NCBI GenBank assembly: GCA_036822015.1
Contig: DAISIL010000034.1
Location: 1 to 34,093 of the forward strand
Source of the DNA: DAISIL01 sp036822015
Lineage (GTDB): Bacteria; Bacteroidota; Bacteroidia; Cytophagales; Bernardetiaceae
Length of the DNA stretch: 34,093 nt
Direction: 5' to 3'
This document shows positions 15,773-23,571 of the stretch, piece by piece. Under the pieces are notes generated by a model. It was not told the origin of the DNA. It made no database searches and worked only from the letters and a program-made list of their open reading frames with translations. Position 1 is the stretch's first letter; every line of letters begins with the position of its first letter. The position numbers and the translations under genes were made by a program.

Positions 15773-16777
15773 CTAGTTTTCGTTGTAGATCGTTGTTAGT
15801 ACCGTTTGTCCGACGGCCTTGAGGGTAGCCTTGTCGATGATGTCGCGGTTGTCCTGATGGGTATGCCAGTAGCCCCCGAAGTAGTTCGGCGTTTGGGGGT
15901 CATGTTCGATGATGTCGATCATGGGAATCTTGGCTAGGGTATTGACGTAATAATGATCGTCGAGGACACCCTGTGCCGCCTGGTCGATGAAATATTGACC
16001 GTAGCCCAGCTGTTGCCCTATCTGCCAGACGCGCTGCATCACCTTAGGGGCAAACTGCATCGAAGTTGATTCTTTGTAAAAGCGTGCCTGTTGTGCGCCC
16101 ACCATATCGAGCAAGATGCCGTAGTAGGCACTGTACCCCTCGGGCATTTTGTTGGCGCCCCAATGCTGGGAACCGAGGCAGTAGGAGTTCCTGACGTTGC
16201 TTTTGCCGTAATCCTCCAAATCAAAAAACAGCAAATCGACACCCACGGGTGGCTTAGGCGTTTCCTTTTGGGTCAGCAAACGCGCGATCTCCAACAAGAC
16301 CGCTACGCCGCTAGCCCCGTCGTTGGCTCCCAGGAACGGTTCGTTGCGGCGGGTGGGGTCGCTATCCTGATCGGCAAAAGGGCGGGTATCCCAATGGGCG
16401 GCCAGCAAGACGCGCTTGCTTTGGGTGGGATCGAAGCGAGCCATGATGTTGCGGCCCTTGAGCAGCGTCCCATCAAAAGCCTTTGCGGTGAAGTCTTGTA
16501 CCAGCACGAGCAGCCCCCATCCTTCCAGGGTTGCGATCAAATAATCACCGCAGGCTTGATGCCCGGGGGTGTTGGGAACGCGGGGGCCAAAACCCAGCTG
16601 TTGGTCGAGGAAGAACAGTGCCGAGTCCGCCGAAAAAGGAGGGGCAGGGATGAGGTCTTTTTTTTCGAGTTCGCGGAGGGCATCCGTAGAGATTCGTCCA
16701 CCATCGGAGGAGTTGCTTTGGCACTGCCAAAAAAGCCAGGGAAAGACGACCAAAAAGCCGAGTACAATCAGACGCAT
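15773..16777 (-). CDS. M28-family zinc hydrolase, glutaminyl-peptide cyclotransferase-like
   Basis: 334 residues. N-terminal signal MRLIVLGFLVVFPWLFWQCQ; Cys19 could be lipidated, though the lipobox is poor. The M28 fold marks are AAHWDTRPFADQ (His128, Asp130), LGANDGASGVAVLLE (Asp153), LLFFDLEDYG (Glu188), ILLDMVG (Asp224) and GGYWHTHQDN (Trp304, His305, His307). The spacing and the W-H-T-x-x-D-N ending resemble glutaminyl cyclases, which form N-terminal pyroglutamate, more than aminopeptidases. It acts in the periplasm or at the cell surface. The gene is monocistronic, with a TAAATTTG promoter element 13 bases before the ATG, and its 3' end is 4 bases from the 47-residue ORF. Confidence 0.87.
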   Translation of the reverse strand: MRLIVLGFLVVFPWLFWQCQSNSSDGGRISTDALRELEKKDLIPAPPFSADSALFFLDQQLGFGPRVPNTPGHQACGDYLIATLEGWGLLVLVQDFTAKAFDGTLLKGRNIMARFDPTQSKRVLLAAHWDTRPFADQDSDPTRRNEPFLGANDGASGVAVLLEIARLLTQKETPKPPVGVDLLFFDLEDYGKSNVRNSYCLGSQHWGANKMPEGYSAYYGILLDMVGAQQARFYKESTSMQFAPKVMQRVWQIGQQLGYGQYFIDQAAQGVLDDHYYVNTLAKIPMIDIIEHDPQTPNYFGGYWHTHQDNRDIIDKATLKAVGQTVLTTIYNEN

Positions 16778-16790
16778 ATCTTTTTGTGGG

Positions 16791-16798
16791 CAAATTTA
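16791..16798 (-). promoter_or_regulatory. -7 promoter element for the M28 gene
   Basis: TAAATTTG on the minus strand, an exact TAnnTTTG match, only 13 bases before the ATG at 16777, implying a very short leader. No TTTG at -33 was seen. Confidence 0.5.
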
Positions 16799-16932
16799 GC
16801 CATTTGAGACGGACTTAGCTTGATTGTCAGGGCTAGATGTTCATTTGTTTGTTAAAAAAAACGAAACACCCTAGCCGTGGAGCAACCCTTGTCTGGACTT
16901 ACACTCTATAAAAACGAAACAACAAACTCACT

Positions 16933-17496
16933 TTGGCACGCCCGGCCGAAAATCTTGAAGGCTATCTTATCAGCCGTTGCCTCTCACAAGATAGGCAAGC
17001 CCAACGCGAACTATACCGGCTTTACGCCGATGCGATGTTTGCCGTTTGTCTGCGCCTAATGAAAGACCGCGACGCGGCACAAGATGCTTTGCAAGAGGCT
17101 TTTGTGGATGCCTTCACCCGCCTGGATAGCTTCCGGGGTGAAGCCTCCTTTGGCAGTTGGCTCAAGCGCATTGTCATTCATCGTTGTCTGGCCGAACTCA
17201 AAAAACAGCAGCGGCTAGACTTCATCCAGACCACCGATCAGCTCCCCCAGCCCTCCGAAGAACCCGACCAAACTCACCCGGACGACGACTGGGACTACGA
17301 GATCAAGCGTATCAAAGCCGCCATCGCTGAACTCCCCGATGGGGCCCGTACCGTCCTGACACTTTATCTCTTAGAGGGATACTCTCACCAGGAAATCGCC
17401 GACATCTTGTCCATCACCAACGCCACCTCCAAAGCCCAATACAGCAAAGCCAAAAAAAGACTTCGACAACTGCTCCGTACTTCTGCCATCTCCTAA
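16933..17496 (+). CDS. ECF RNA polymerase sigma factor (sigma-70 family)
   Basis: 187 residues from a TTG start at 16933 (reads ARPAENLEGYLISRCLSQDR after the first residue). Region sigma2 is at about 20-85 with ALYRLYADAMF-like helix, DRDAAQDALQEAFVDAFTRL and FRGEASFGSWLKRIVIHRCL; sigma4 is at about 125-180 with IAELPDGARTVLTLYLLEGY and SHQEIADILSITNATSKAQY. This is the standard two-domain ECF layout. No ATG fits the conserved N-terminus, so TTG is chosen. The next gene follows after 12 bases and encodes a membrane protein likely to be its anti-sigma factor. Confidence 0.93.
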   Translation: MARPAENLEGYLISRCLSQDRQAQRELYRLYADAMFAVCLRLMKDRDAAQDALQEAFVDAFTRLDSFRGEASFGSWLKRIVIHRCLAELKKQQRLDFIQTTDQLPQPSEEPDQTHPDDDWDYEIKRIKAAIAELPDGARTVLTLYLLEGYSHQEIADILSITNATSKAQYSKAKKRLRQLLRTSAIS

Positions 17497-17508
17497 ACTG
17501 CTCCCCTT

Positions 17509-18048
17509 ATGTCCACCACATACGATCCCCTCAAAAAACTGATGCAAAACGCCAGCCTCGATCACGAAACCGCCCCAGAGCAGGCCTGGCAGCAGATTGC
17601 TCAACGCCTCGATGCACACCATCAAGCACAGCGGCAGCAGTGGTGGTGGACACAAACCCGACGCATGGCTGCCTCCTTGCTCATCCTGGTTCTCTTCATC
17701 CTGGGAGCCAACCAGTGGGCCAACCAACAACAAGCCCAGCAGATCGCCCAGCAGTACCCCGAACTCATCGAAACGGAGCGGTTTTATGAGCAAGTCATCG
17801 CACAAAAAAAATCCGCCCTTCATCAGGCAGATACCGCCTTGTATCAAACCGAACTCAACCTCCTCCGAAAGGACTACGAAGACCTCCGAGAAGCCCTCGG
17901 CGAACAAACCAACAACCAACAGATCATCCACTCGATGATCCAAAACTACCGCCTTCGCGTCCAACTCCTCGAAGAACTCATCCAGATGTTAGATACCAAC
18001 CCCTTACACCATGAAGATAGCACCCAAACCCATGCGCCACGCAGCTAG
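17509..18048 (+). CDS. Single-pass membrane protein, probable anti-sigma factor
   Basis: 179 residues. Residues 1-50 are cytoplasmic and polar (MSTTYDPLKKLMQNASLDHE), one membrane segment is at about 53-67 (MAASLLILVLFILGA), and the rest is a long Gln/Glu-rich coiled coil likely in the periplasm. The layout, with a short cytosolic part able to hold a sigma factor, one helix and an extracytoplasmic sensor part, matches anti-sigma factors, and its place right after an ECF gene supports this. There is no recognisable zinc-binding ASD motif. The last 38 bases overlap the next gene in another frame, suggesting translational coupling. Confidence 0.72.
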   Translation: MSTTYDPLKKLMQNASLDHETAPEQAWQQIAQRLDAHHQAQRQQWWWTQTRRMAASLLILVLFILGANQWANQQQAQQIAQQYPELIETERFYEQVIAQKKSALHQADTALYQTELNLLRKDYEDLREALGEQTNNQQIIHSMIQNYRLRVQLLEELIQMLDTNPLHHEDSTQTHAPRS

Positions 18049-19162
18049 TTGCTTGACCCTTGTCCTGCTCCTGATCTCGAGTGCCTACGCCCACAGAAAG
18101 GACGTATCGCTCACCAAAAAAGTAGAGGTACGCCAGGCGGCCAGCCCCCAGATCAAAGTCCAGATCACCAACAAATACGGACGACTTGACATCCGTACCT
18201 GGGACAAAGACTCTCTCTGGATGCAAGCCCAGATCACGGCTACGGGAAGGGATCGCACGCAGGCCGAGCGCGTCCTGGGGCGTGTACACATCCAATACGA
18301 TGCTTCACCGAAGCACCTCTCGGCACAAACCCAGTACCAAAGCGGTGGAGACGGCGGCGGGCAGCCTGCCCTCATCAACTCGTTTATGAACATGCTCACC
18401 GATACAAAAGTTGTCCTCAACCAAAGCAACGTAACCGTGGACTACACGCTATACGTCCCCCGTGCGGCCATCCTCAATCTCGACAACAAATTTGGTGATC
18501 TCATCATCGGCGACCTCGACGGCAGCCTACAGCTATCCCTGGCCCACGGCAACCTACGGGCCGGAAAAATTGACGGCGCACGCACGCACATTCGCCTGAA
18601 TTTTGGGGAAGGAAAAATCGCCGATCTCAAAGCCGCTACCCTCGATGTGCAGTTTGCCCAACTGACCATCGAAAAGGGTGGGGAGCTTCGCTGGAAGGGC
18701 ATCTCCTCCGAACTCCGCGCCAAAGACCTCCAGCAGCTGGATTGCATCGACTCCCGAAAAGACAAAATGCACATCCAGACCCTACAAAAGTTGAAAGGAC
18801 GCAGCCAGTTTTCCAAAATAGAAGTCTGGCAACTCCATCAAAGCCTTCAATTTGATGCGGCCTTTGGTGAGTTGGACATCCAGCAGCTTGACCAGAATTT
18901 TGAAACTTTTGATTTGACGGCAGACAAATCCAACGTTTTTTTACAAATCAATCGCCAGACGAGCTACCGCATGGAGGTCAATGCACCCGATGATCGCTTT
19001 GATTTCCCCGATATTTGGCAGCAGTTTTTAGCCGATAATGACCCCATGACCGAAAACGCACTCGTAGGCGGCATTCGCATTATCCGAGGTAGCGTGGGTA
19101 GCTCGCCCACAGGCTTGCTTCACATACGTACCCAGGGCGGGCGGCTCACGATACAAGACTAG
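18011..19162 (+). CDS. Secreted DUF4097-like beta-repeat protein
   Basis: 383 residues from the ATG at 18011; a second ATG at 18032 is also possible. The signal peptide is within residues 8-27 (MRHAASCLTLVLLLISSAYA). The segment NKYGRLDIRTWDKDSLWMQA and repeated short strands with FGDLIIGDLDGSLQLSLAHG and FGEGKIADLKAATLDVQF fit the DUF4097 / putative auto-transporter adhesin beta-helix type, with a strand about every 20 residues. No enzyme motif is seen. It is the third gene of the ECF sigma cluster, so it may be the regulated target or a co-sensor at the envelope. Its end overlaps the convergent Lrp gene by 4 bases. Confidence 0.82.
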   Translation: MKIAPKPMRHAASCLTLVLLLISSAYAHRKDVSLTKKVEVRQAASPQIKVQITNKYGRLDIRTWDKDSLWMQAQITATGRDRTQAERVLGRVHIQYDASPKHLSAQTQYQSGGDGGGQPALINSFMNMLTDTKVVLNQSNVTVDYTLYVPRAAILNLDNKFGDLIIGDLDGSLQLSLAHGNLRAGKIDGARTHIRLNFGEGKIADLKAATLDVQFAQLTIEKGGELRWKGISSELRAKDLQQLDCIDSRKDKMHIQTLQKLKGRSQFSKIEVWQLHQSLQFDAAFGELDIQQLDQNFETFDLTADKSNVFLQINRQTSYRMEVNAPDDRFDFPDIWQQFLADNDPMTENALVGGIRIIRGSVGSSPTGLLHIRTQGGRLTIQD

Positions 19163-19623
19163 CCCAGCTGCAAGGGACGACGCAGCCGCTCCTCCAACGA
19201 AATCAAGGTTTCGGTGCGGGCTACGCCCGGGATGGGTTGTATTTTGTCGTGCAAAATTTCGCGCAAGTGCTTGGTATCCCGACAGATCAGATGGGCAAAG
19301 ATGCTGTATGCGCCCGTCGTATAGTGCAAACTCAAAATTTCGGGAATCTCCGTCAGGGCATCGGCTACCTGATCGTAAAGCGAACTTCGGGAAAGATAAA
19401 TGCCCAGATAAGCCGTTACGTCAAAGCCCAACTTGCTGATGTCCACGTTGAGGGAAGCACCTTGTATGATGCCAGCATCCTCCATTTTTTTCATGCGCAG
19501 ATGCACCGTCCCCCCCGAGACACAGACCCGGGTGGCTACCTCCGTGTAAGGGAGTTTGGCATTCTCCATCAAGATCGAAAGTATCTTGAGGTCTGTTTCG
19601 TCGAGCTTGACTTGCTGGCTCAT
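19159..19623 (-). CDS. Lrp/AsnC-family transcriptional regulator
   Basis: 154 residues from the ATG at 19623. N-terminal helix-turn-helix at about 6-60: LDETDLKILSILMENAKLPY, TEVATRVCVSGGTVHLRMKK and MEDAGIIQGASLNVD. The C-terminal RAM ligand/oligomer domain is at about 70-145: VTAYLGIYLSRSSLYDQVAD, IPEILSLHYTTGAYSIFAHL. Members respond to amino acids or related metabolites; ligand not predictable here. It is 13 bases after secG on the same strand, so it shares that transcript. An upstream frame extension to 19695 lies in secG and is ignored. Confidence 0.93.
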   Translation of the reverse strand: MSQQVKLDETDLKILSILMENAKLPYTEVATRVCVSGGTVHLRMKKMEDAGIIQGASLNVDISKLGFDVTAYLGIYLSRSSLYDQVADALTEIPEILSLHYTTGAYSIFAHLICRDTKHLREILHDKIQPIPGVARTETLISLEERLRRPLQLG

Positions 19624-19636
19624 CGTAGCGCGGGGC

Positions 19637-20020
19637 TTACTCTTCTTCTTCTTGTGCTGGAGTGGGGTCTTCTGCCGGAACGGGAGTAGCATCATCCAGG
19701 CTAGGGTTGGCTTCCGGAATCAGAGGCGCACTGCCGGTATTGACGTTTTCGAGGTTCGGGCTACGGTAGCCTTGTTGGGCGGCTGTGGCTGTCTGGTCGA
19801 GGAGTGCGTTGGCGGCAAAGCACAAAACAAAAACAGCGATGCACATTCCCCAGGTTACCTTCTCGAGCAGATCGGTGGTGCGTTTGGCACCGATGAGTTG
19901 GGTGGCTCCTGACCCACCAAACTGACTAGATAGCCCACTGCCTTTGGGATTTTGGGCCAGGATCACGAAGACCATCAACACACAGATAATCAATACCAAA
20001 ACAATCAAAAAAGGAATCAT
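19637..20020 (-). CDS. secG: Preprotein translocase subunit SecG
   Basis: 127 residues from the ATG at 20020 (MIPFLIVLVLIICVLMVFVI). Two membrane helices flank the diagnostic loop LAQNPKGSGLSSQFGGSGAT, followed by LIGAKRTTDLLEKVTW and the second helix GMCIAVFVLCFAAN. SecG is the small accessory subunit of SecYEG. The C-terminal extension of about 50 residues is acidic and proline-rich (PVPAEDPTPAQEEEE), which is common in Bacteroidota SecG. It lies 54 bases after the tandem-repeat protein. Confidence 0.95.
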   Translation of the reverse strand: MIPFLIVLVLIICVLMVFVILAQNPKGSGLSSQFGGSGATQLIGAKRTTDLLEKVTWGMCIAVFVLCFAANALLDQTATAAQQGYRSPNLENVNTGSAPLIPEANPSLDDATPVPAEDPTPAQEEEE

Positions 20021-20074
20021 AGTAATTTTTTTTTGTGCAAAGAAAAAGAGATTCTCCCGAAAATCCAACTTTAC

Positions 20075-21300
20075 CTAAAACTGATCGAAAAAACTACCCC
20101 CATCGGCGGTCTCCTCCGAAGGCTGCTCGGTTACAGGTGCCTCTGGCTCGGGCGGACGGGTGGCGGCTTGGTAAGCCTCGGGCGGGAGTTTGTCGTGGTT
20201 GTGTTCGGTGGGCATGGCTTCGGTGGGGCGTTTTGCCCAGTCATGGGGCGGGTCTGCCTTGATGGCCGGTTGATGGATCGACACCGCGCTATCAAATTCC
20301 TCGGCTGCCCAACGCAAGGGCGCACCTTTCTCTACGGGCGTGTTTCGGATTGTCATATCTCCAAATTTGCCCCCAAAAACATCCAAAGGACTAAGAGGCA
20401 GCACTTTGGAGGGTGCATACATCACTACCGGATCGAGTATTTCATCCTGACTTTCCTCAAGCGGGCTGTCTTCATCGTACATCTCGTTCGTATCCTCTTC
20501 CTCAACTTGATCGAAGAAACTGCCTTCGCTCACTACTTCGGGCGTGCGTTCTGCTTCTTCAACTTGATCGAAAAAATTGCCTTCGCTCGCTGCCTCGGGC
20601 GTGCGCTCTGCCTCTTCAACTTGATCGAAGAAATTGCCTTCGCTCGCTGCCTCGGGCGTGCGTTCTGCCTCTTCAACTTGATCGAAAAAATTGCCTTCGC
20701 TCGCTGCTTCGGGCGTGCGNNNNNNNNNNNNNNNNNNNNNNNNNNNNNNNNNNNNNNNNNNNNNNNNNNNNNNNNNNNNNNNNNNNNNNNNNNNNNNNNN
20801 NNNNNNNNNNNNNNNNNNNCTGCCTCTTCAACTTGATCGAAAAAATTGCCTTCGCTCGCTGCTTCGGGCGTGCGCTCTGCCTCTTCAACTTGATCGAAAA
20901 AATTGCCTTCGCTCGCTGCTTCGGGCGTACGTTCTGCCTCTTCAACTTGATCGAAGGAATTGCCTTCGCTTGCTGCCTCTGGTTCTTCGGCTTGCTGCTC
21001 CTCCTGGACGGCTAGCCGCTCAAAAGCATTGACGGACTGAGTGTGCATCTGATCCAGAATATCCCTGATCTTGAGTTGGGGGTCTTTCAGGGCCCGTTCA
21101 AAGGGTTTGAGGACTGTCCTTCGGCTGGTGCGGAGGGCTACCTGATGGAGGGTCTTCTCATCCGCATCAATCAGGTACAGCAACAAACGAGGGACTTGGA
21201 AGCTGGGATACTTCCGAACGATCTCGTTGAGATCAAAACGGTTGAGGACACTAAGTTTTTCTGGATCGTGTAATAGTTGTAGGAGTTCTTCGGCATCCAT
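20075..21300 (-). CDS. Acidic tandem-repeat (FFDQVEEAERTP) protein, one gene split by an assembly gap
   Basis: Starts at the ATG at 21300 (MDAEELLQLLHDPEKLSVLN) and ends at 20075. An N-terminal helical domain of about 110 residues (IVRKYPSFQVPRLLLYLIDA, HQVALRTSRRTVLKPFERA) resembles the conserved Bacteroidota protein usually found before secG. Next come 19-residue repeats of the type EAASEGNFFDQVEEAERTP, at least seven visible, interrupted by 100 N. The C-terminal 140 residues are unique and proline-rich and end GGSFFDQF, echoing the repeat. Reading frames on the two sides differ by one with 100 N, but the repeat phase predicts a true gap of 2+57n bases, which restores one frame. At n=0 the protein is 375 residues. 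No signal peptide. Function unknown; the acidic array looks disordered and may be a multivalent binding motif. Confidence 0.8.
20498..20984 (-). repeat. 57-bp in-frame tandem repeats (at least 7 copies, plus unknown number in gap)
   Basis: Each unit of 57 bases encodes 19 residues of the pattern FFDQVEEAERTPEAASEGN. Three copies lie above the gap and four below, with a few mostly silent differences (for example AGA/GCG runs at the RTP codons, and one outer copy with SFFDQVEEEDTN). The outermost copies are the most diverged, the normal pattern for arrays that expand and contract by slippage. The unit is coding, so this is not a CRISPR array. Confidence 0.93.
20720..20819. other. Assembly gap (100 N) inside the tandem repeat
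   Basis: One hundred undetermined bases, a standard placeholder. From the flanking repeat phase (ending in the bases before the RT codons on one side and starting at EEAE on the other) the true missing length should be 2 bases plus a whole number of 57-base units. Confidence 0.97.
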
Positions 21301-21366
21301 GGGCGGGCAAATTTGCGTAGGTGGGCAAAAAAGCAATATTTTTTTTGAATGGCAAAATTTATTAAG

Positions 21367-21403
21367 GTAGAAGGGCTTTTTTTTAGAAAAAAAGCCCTTC
21401 TAC
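21367..21403 (-). terminator. Long hairpin directly after the clpX stop
   Basis: Perfect 17-bp stem with a 3-nt loop: GTAGAAGGGC outer arm, then seven A/T pairs at the apex. It starts at the base after the clpX stop codon. The AT block is inside the hairpin, not after it, and only CTTAATAAATTTT follows, so it is not a textbook terminator. It may act as terminator or 3'-end stabiliser. The remaining spacer to 21300 has no clear promoter. Confidence 0.6.
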
Positions 21404-22645
21404 TTAGGAGGCCGCCCGCATTTCTTCGGTGGGATTGAAATTTTTCAAAAACTGGGCTTCGGCGTAGTCCTTGTCAATCTCGACGTGGGTAAGGTCGTTG
21501 GAGGGCGAATCGTACATGACCTCCAGGACAATGGCTTCACAGATGGAACGCAGACCTCGGGCGCCGAGTTTGTAAGCGATGGCTTTTTCGACGATCCAAT
21601 CGAGGGCATCGTCAGTGAAGGTGATCGCCTTTTTTTCCATGGCAAAGAGCTGCTGGTACTGCTTGATGATGGCGTTGTGGGGTTCGGTGAGGATGGCGCG
21701 TAAGGCTGCTCGATCCAGGTGCTTGAGGTGCGTAACGACAGGCAAGCGTCCGATCAGCTCGGGAATCAAGCCAAACTTGCGGAAGTCCTGGGCATTGACG
21801 TACTGGATGAGTTGCTGCCGGTCTAGTTGTGTTTTTTGATCTGTTGTTTTTTGAAAGCCCAGCGACTGTGTACGTAGGCGGGCGGCAATGTGCTGCTCAA
21901 TGCCTTCAAAAGCTCCTCCACAAATGAACAAGATATTTTCGGTATTGACGGCAATCATCTTCTGGTCGGGGTGCTTGCGTCCACCTTGTGGTGGCACATT
22001 GACAATACTGCCCTCGAGGAGTTTCAAAAGTGCCTGCTGCACACCTTCCCCGCTCACGTCGCGGGTAATGGATGGGTTGTCAGATTTGCGGGATACCTTG
22101 TCGATCTCGTCGATATAGACGATTCCGCGCTCGGCGGCTTGTACGTTGTAGTCTGCCGCTTGCAGGAGGCGCGTCAGGATGGTCTCTACGTCCTCGCCCA
22201 CATAACCGGCTTCGGTAACGACGGTTGCGTCAGCGATACAAAAAGGCACATCTAGGGCCCTGGCAAGTGTCCTGGCTAACAAGGTTTTGCCGGTTCCGGT
22301 GGGGCCTGCCATCAGGATATTGGATTTCTCGATGATGATCTCGTCCTGCTTTCGGTCTTTGGCATACAAGAGGCGTTTGTAGTGGTTATAGACAGCGACG
22401 GACAAAACCTTCTTGGCTTCATCTTGCCCGATCACGTAGCGATCCAGGAGCTGCTTCATCTCTCGGGGTTTGATGAGGTTGAGGTCGAAGTTTTTTTTGC
22501 GTTCTTCGCGCTCGTGTACCTGCTGTTGCTGAATGATCTCAAAGGCTTTTTCTACGCACTGATCGCAGATTTGATGCTGGGGTAGAAGACCTGAAATAAG
22601 AATATTGACCTCTCGTTTGGAGCGTCCACAAAAGCTACATTTCAT
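21404..22645 (-). CDS. clpX: ATP-dependent Clp protease ATP-binding subunit ClpX
   Basis: 413 residues. The N-terminal zinc-binding domain has Cys3, Cys6, Cys27 and Cys30 (CSFCGRS, CDQCVEKAF). The AAA+ part has RYVIGQDEAKKVLSVAVYNH, Walker A GPTGTGKT at 114-121, the substrate-gripping GYVG pore loop at 147-150, Walker B IVYIDEID at 175-182 and the RKSDNPSITRDVSGEGVQQA segment. The ClpP-docking loop is present as SLGFQ, with L in place of the usual first I of IGF. Hexamers unfold substrates and feed them to ClpP. It follows clpP by 106 bases on the same strand. Confidence 0.98.
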   Translation of the reverse strand: MKCSFCGRSKREVNILISGLLPQHQICDQCVEKAFEIIQQQQVHEREERKKNFDLNLIKPREMKQLLDRYVIGQDEAKKVLSVAVYNHYKRLLYAKDRKQDEIIIEKSNILMAGPTGTGKTLLARTLARALDVPFCIADATVVTEAGYVGEDVETILTRLLQAADYNVQAAERGIVYIDEIDKVSRKSDNPSITRDVSGEGVQQALLKLLEGSIVNVPPQGGRKHPDQKMIAVNTENILFICGGAFEGIEQHIAARLRTQSLGFQKTTDQKTQLDRQQLIQYVNAQDFRKFGLIPELIGRLPVVTHLKHLDRAALRAILTEPHNAIIKQYQQLFAMEKKAITFTDDALDWIVEKAIAYKLGARGLRSICEAIVLEVMYDSPSNDLTHVEIDKDYAEAQFLKNFNPTEEMRAAS

Positions 22646-22718
22646 AAAATATTTTTTTCTGAATCTTTACAAAAAGAAAAAACACATTTTGGTATCTGTT
22701 CAATTGACTGGGTGTTTG

Positions 22719-22742
22719 GTGGCGTGTGCAAGCACACGCCAC
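22719..22742 (-). terminator. GC-rich hairpin between clpP and clpX
   Basis: Perfect 11-bp stem GTGGCGTGTGC with its complement around a 2-base centre, 9 bases after the clpP stop. No T tract follows on the minus strand, so full termination is doubtful. It may dampen read-through into clpX or protect the clpP 3' end. Confidence 0.5.
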
Positions 22743-22751
22743 GATACCGCT

Positions 22752-23441
22752 TTATTTTTGTCGTTCTAGTACCTCGTCGATCAAACCATATTCTTTGGCT
22801 TCTTTGGCTTTCATCCAGTAGTCGCGGTCAGAATCTCGGACGATCTCCTCATAGGTACGTCCGCTATGGTCGGCGATCATCTGGGAGAGTTCGCGCTTGA
22901 CTTCGAGAATTTGTTTGGCTGTAATTTCGATGTCAGAGGCTTGTCCTTGGGCACCTCCGAGGGGTTGGTGGATCATGATACGGGCATGTGGGAGGGCGGA
23001 GCGTTTGTTTTTTTGTCCGGCAGTCAGGAGGACGGCCCCCATAGAGGCGGCTAGTCCGGTACAGATGGTGGCTACGTCAGGTTTGACATACTGCATGGTG
23101 TCATAGATGCCCAATCCGGCATATACCGACCCGCCCGGGCTGTTGATGTAGATCAGGATGTCGCGCTCGGCATCGGCGGATTCGAGGAATAGGAGTTGTG
23201 CCGTTACGATGTTGGCCACCTGATCGTCGATACCTGTACCGAGAAAGATGATGCGATCCATCATCAATCGGGAAAACACATCGAGTACAGATACGTTGAG
23301 GCGGCGCTCTTCTATGATATTGGGGGTCAAGGCCATGGGCAGCGTCATCCCGTTGATAGCAGAGGAGTAGTCGTGGAGGGTCATGCTATTGAGACCCAAA
23401 TGCTTGGTGGCGTATTTGTGAAATTCGTTGGATGAATACAT
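22752..23441 (-). CDS. clpP: ATP-dependent Clp protease proteolytic subunit ClpP
   Basis: 229 residues, serine protease that forms a tetradecameric chamber. Catalytic triad visible: Ser133 in GLAASMGAVLLTAG, His158 in RIMIHQPLGG, Asp207 in RDYWMKAKEA. The oxyanion segment YINSPGGSVYAGLGIYDTM is typical. The N-terminus is about 30 residues longer than in E. coli (starts MYSSNEFHKYATKHLGLNSM), as in many Bacteroidota; an alternative start is Met20 or Met32. clpX follows after 106 bases. The trigger-factor gene often found before clpP is not present; a divergent lipoprotein-like gene is there instead. Confidence 0.97.
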   Translation of the reverse strand: MYSSNEFHKYATKHLGLNSMTLHDYSSAINGMTLPMALTPNIIEERRLNVSVLDVFSRLMMDRIIFLGTGIDDQVANIVTAQLLFLESADAERDILIYINSPGGSVYAGLGIYDTMQYVKPDVATICTGLAASMGAVLLTAGQKNKRSALPHARIMIHQPLGGAQGQASDIEITAKQILEVKRELSQMIADHSGRTYEEIVRDSDRDYWMKAKEAKEYGLIDEVLERQK

Positions 23442-23529
23442 GAAAAGGACGTTTGTTTGAAGATCGAAAGATAGGAAACAAAAAGCAAAAAGCCTACCTT
23501 CTTTAATTGTCGGTCAAAATGTCCGTTTT

Positions 23530-23560
23530 TTTGGTGAATCCAACGGCTTTGTTATCTTTG
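23530..23560 (+). promoter_or_regulatory. Full-consensus Bacteroidota promoter
   Basis: TTTG (23530-23533), exactly 19 bases, then TATCTTTG (23553-23560). It is the best match in the window to TTTG/TAnnTTTG. The ATG at 23572 is only 11 bases after it, so the transcript should be nearly leaderless. Confidence 0.75.
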
Positions 23561-23571
23561 CGGCACTTTTG

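Noticed and set aside
20498..20984. Tandem repeat as a CRISPR array
   Set aside because: Units are contiguous with no unique spacers, are multiples of three and encode the same peptide in frame with the gene.
20533..21336. A frameshifted or broken repeat gene, with two separate ORFs at 20075-20533 and 20533-21336
   Set aside because: The frame change occurs only across the 100-N placeholder; the repeat phase predicts a 2+57n gap that keeps one frame.
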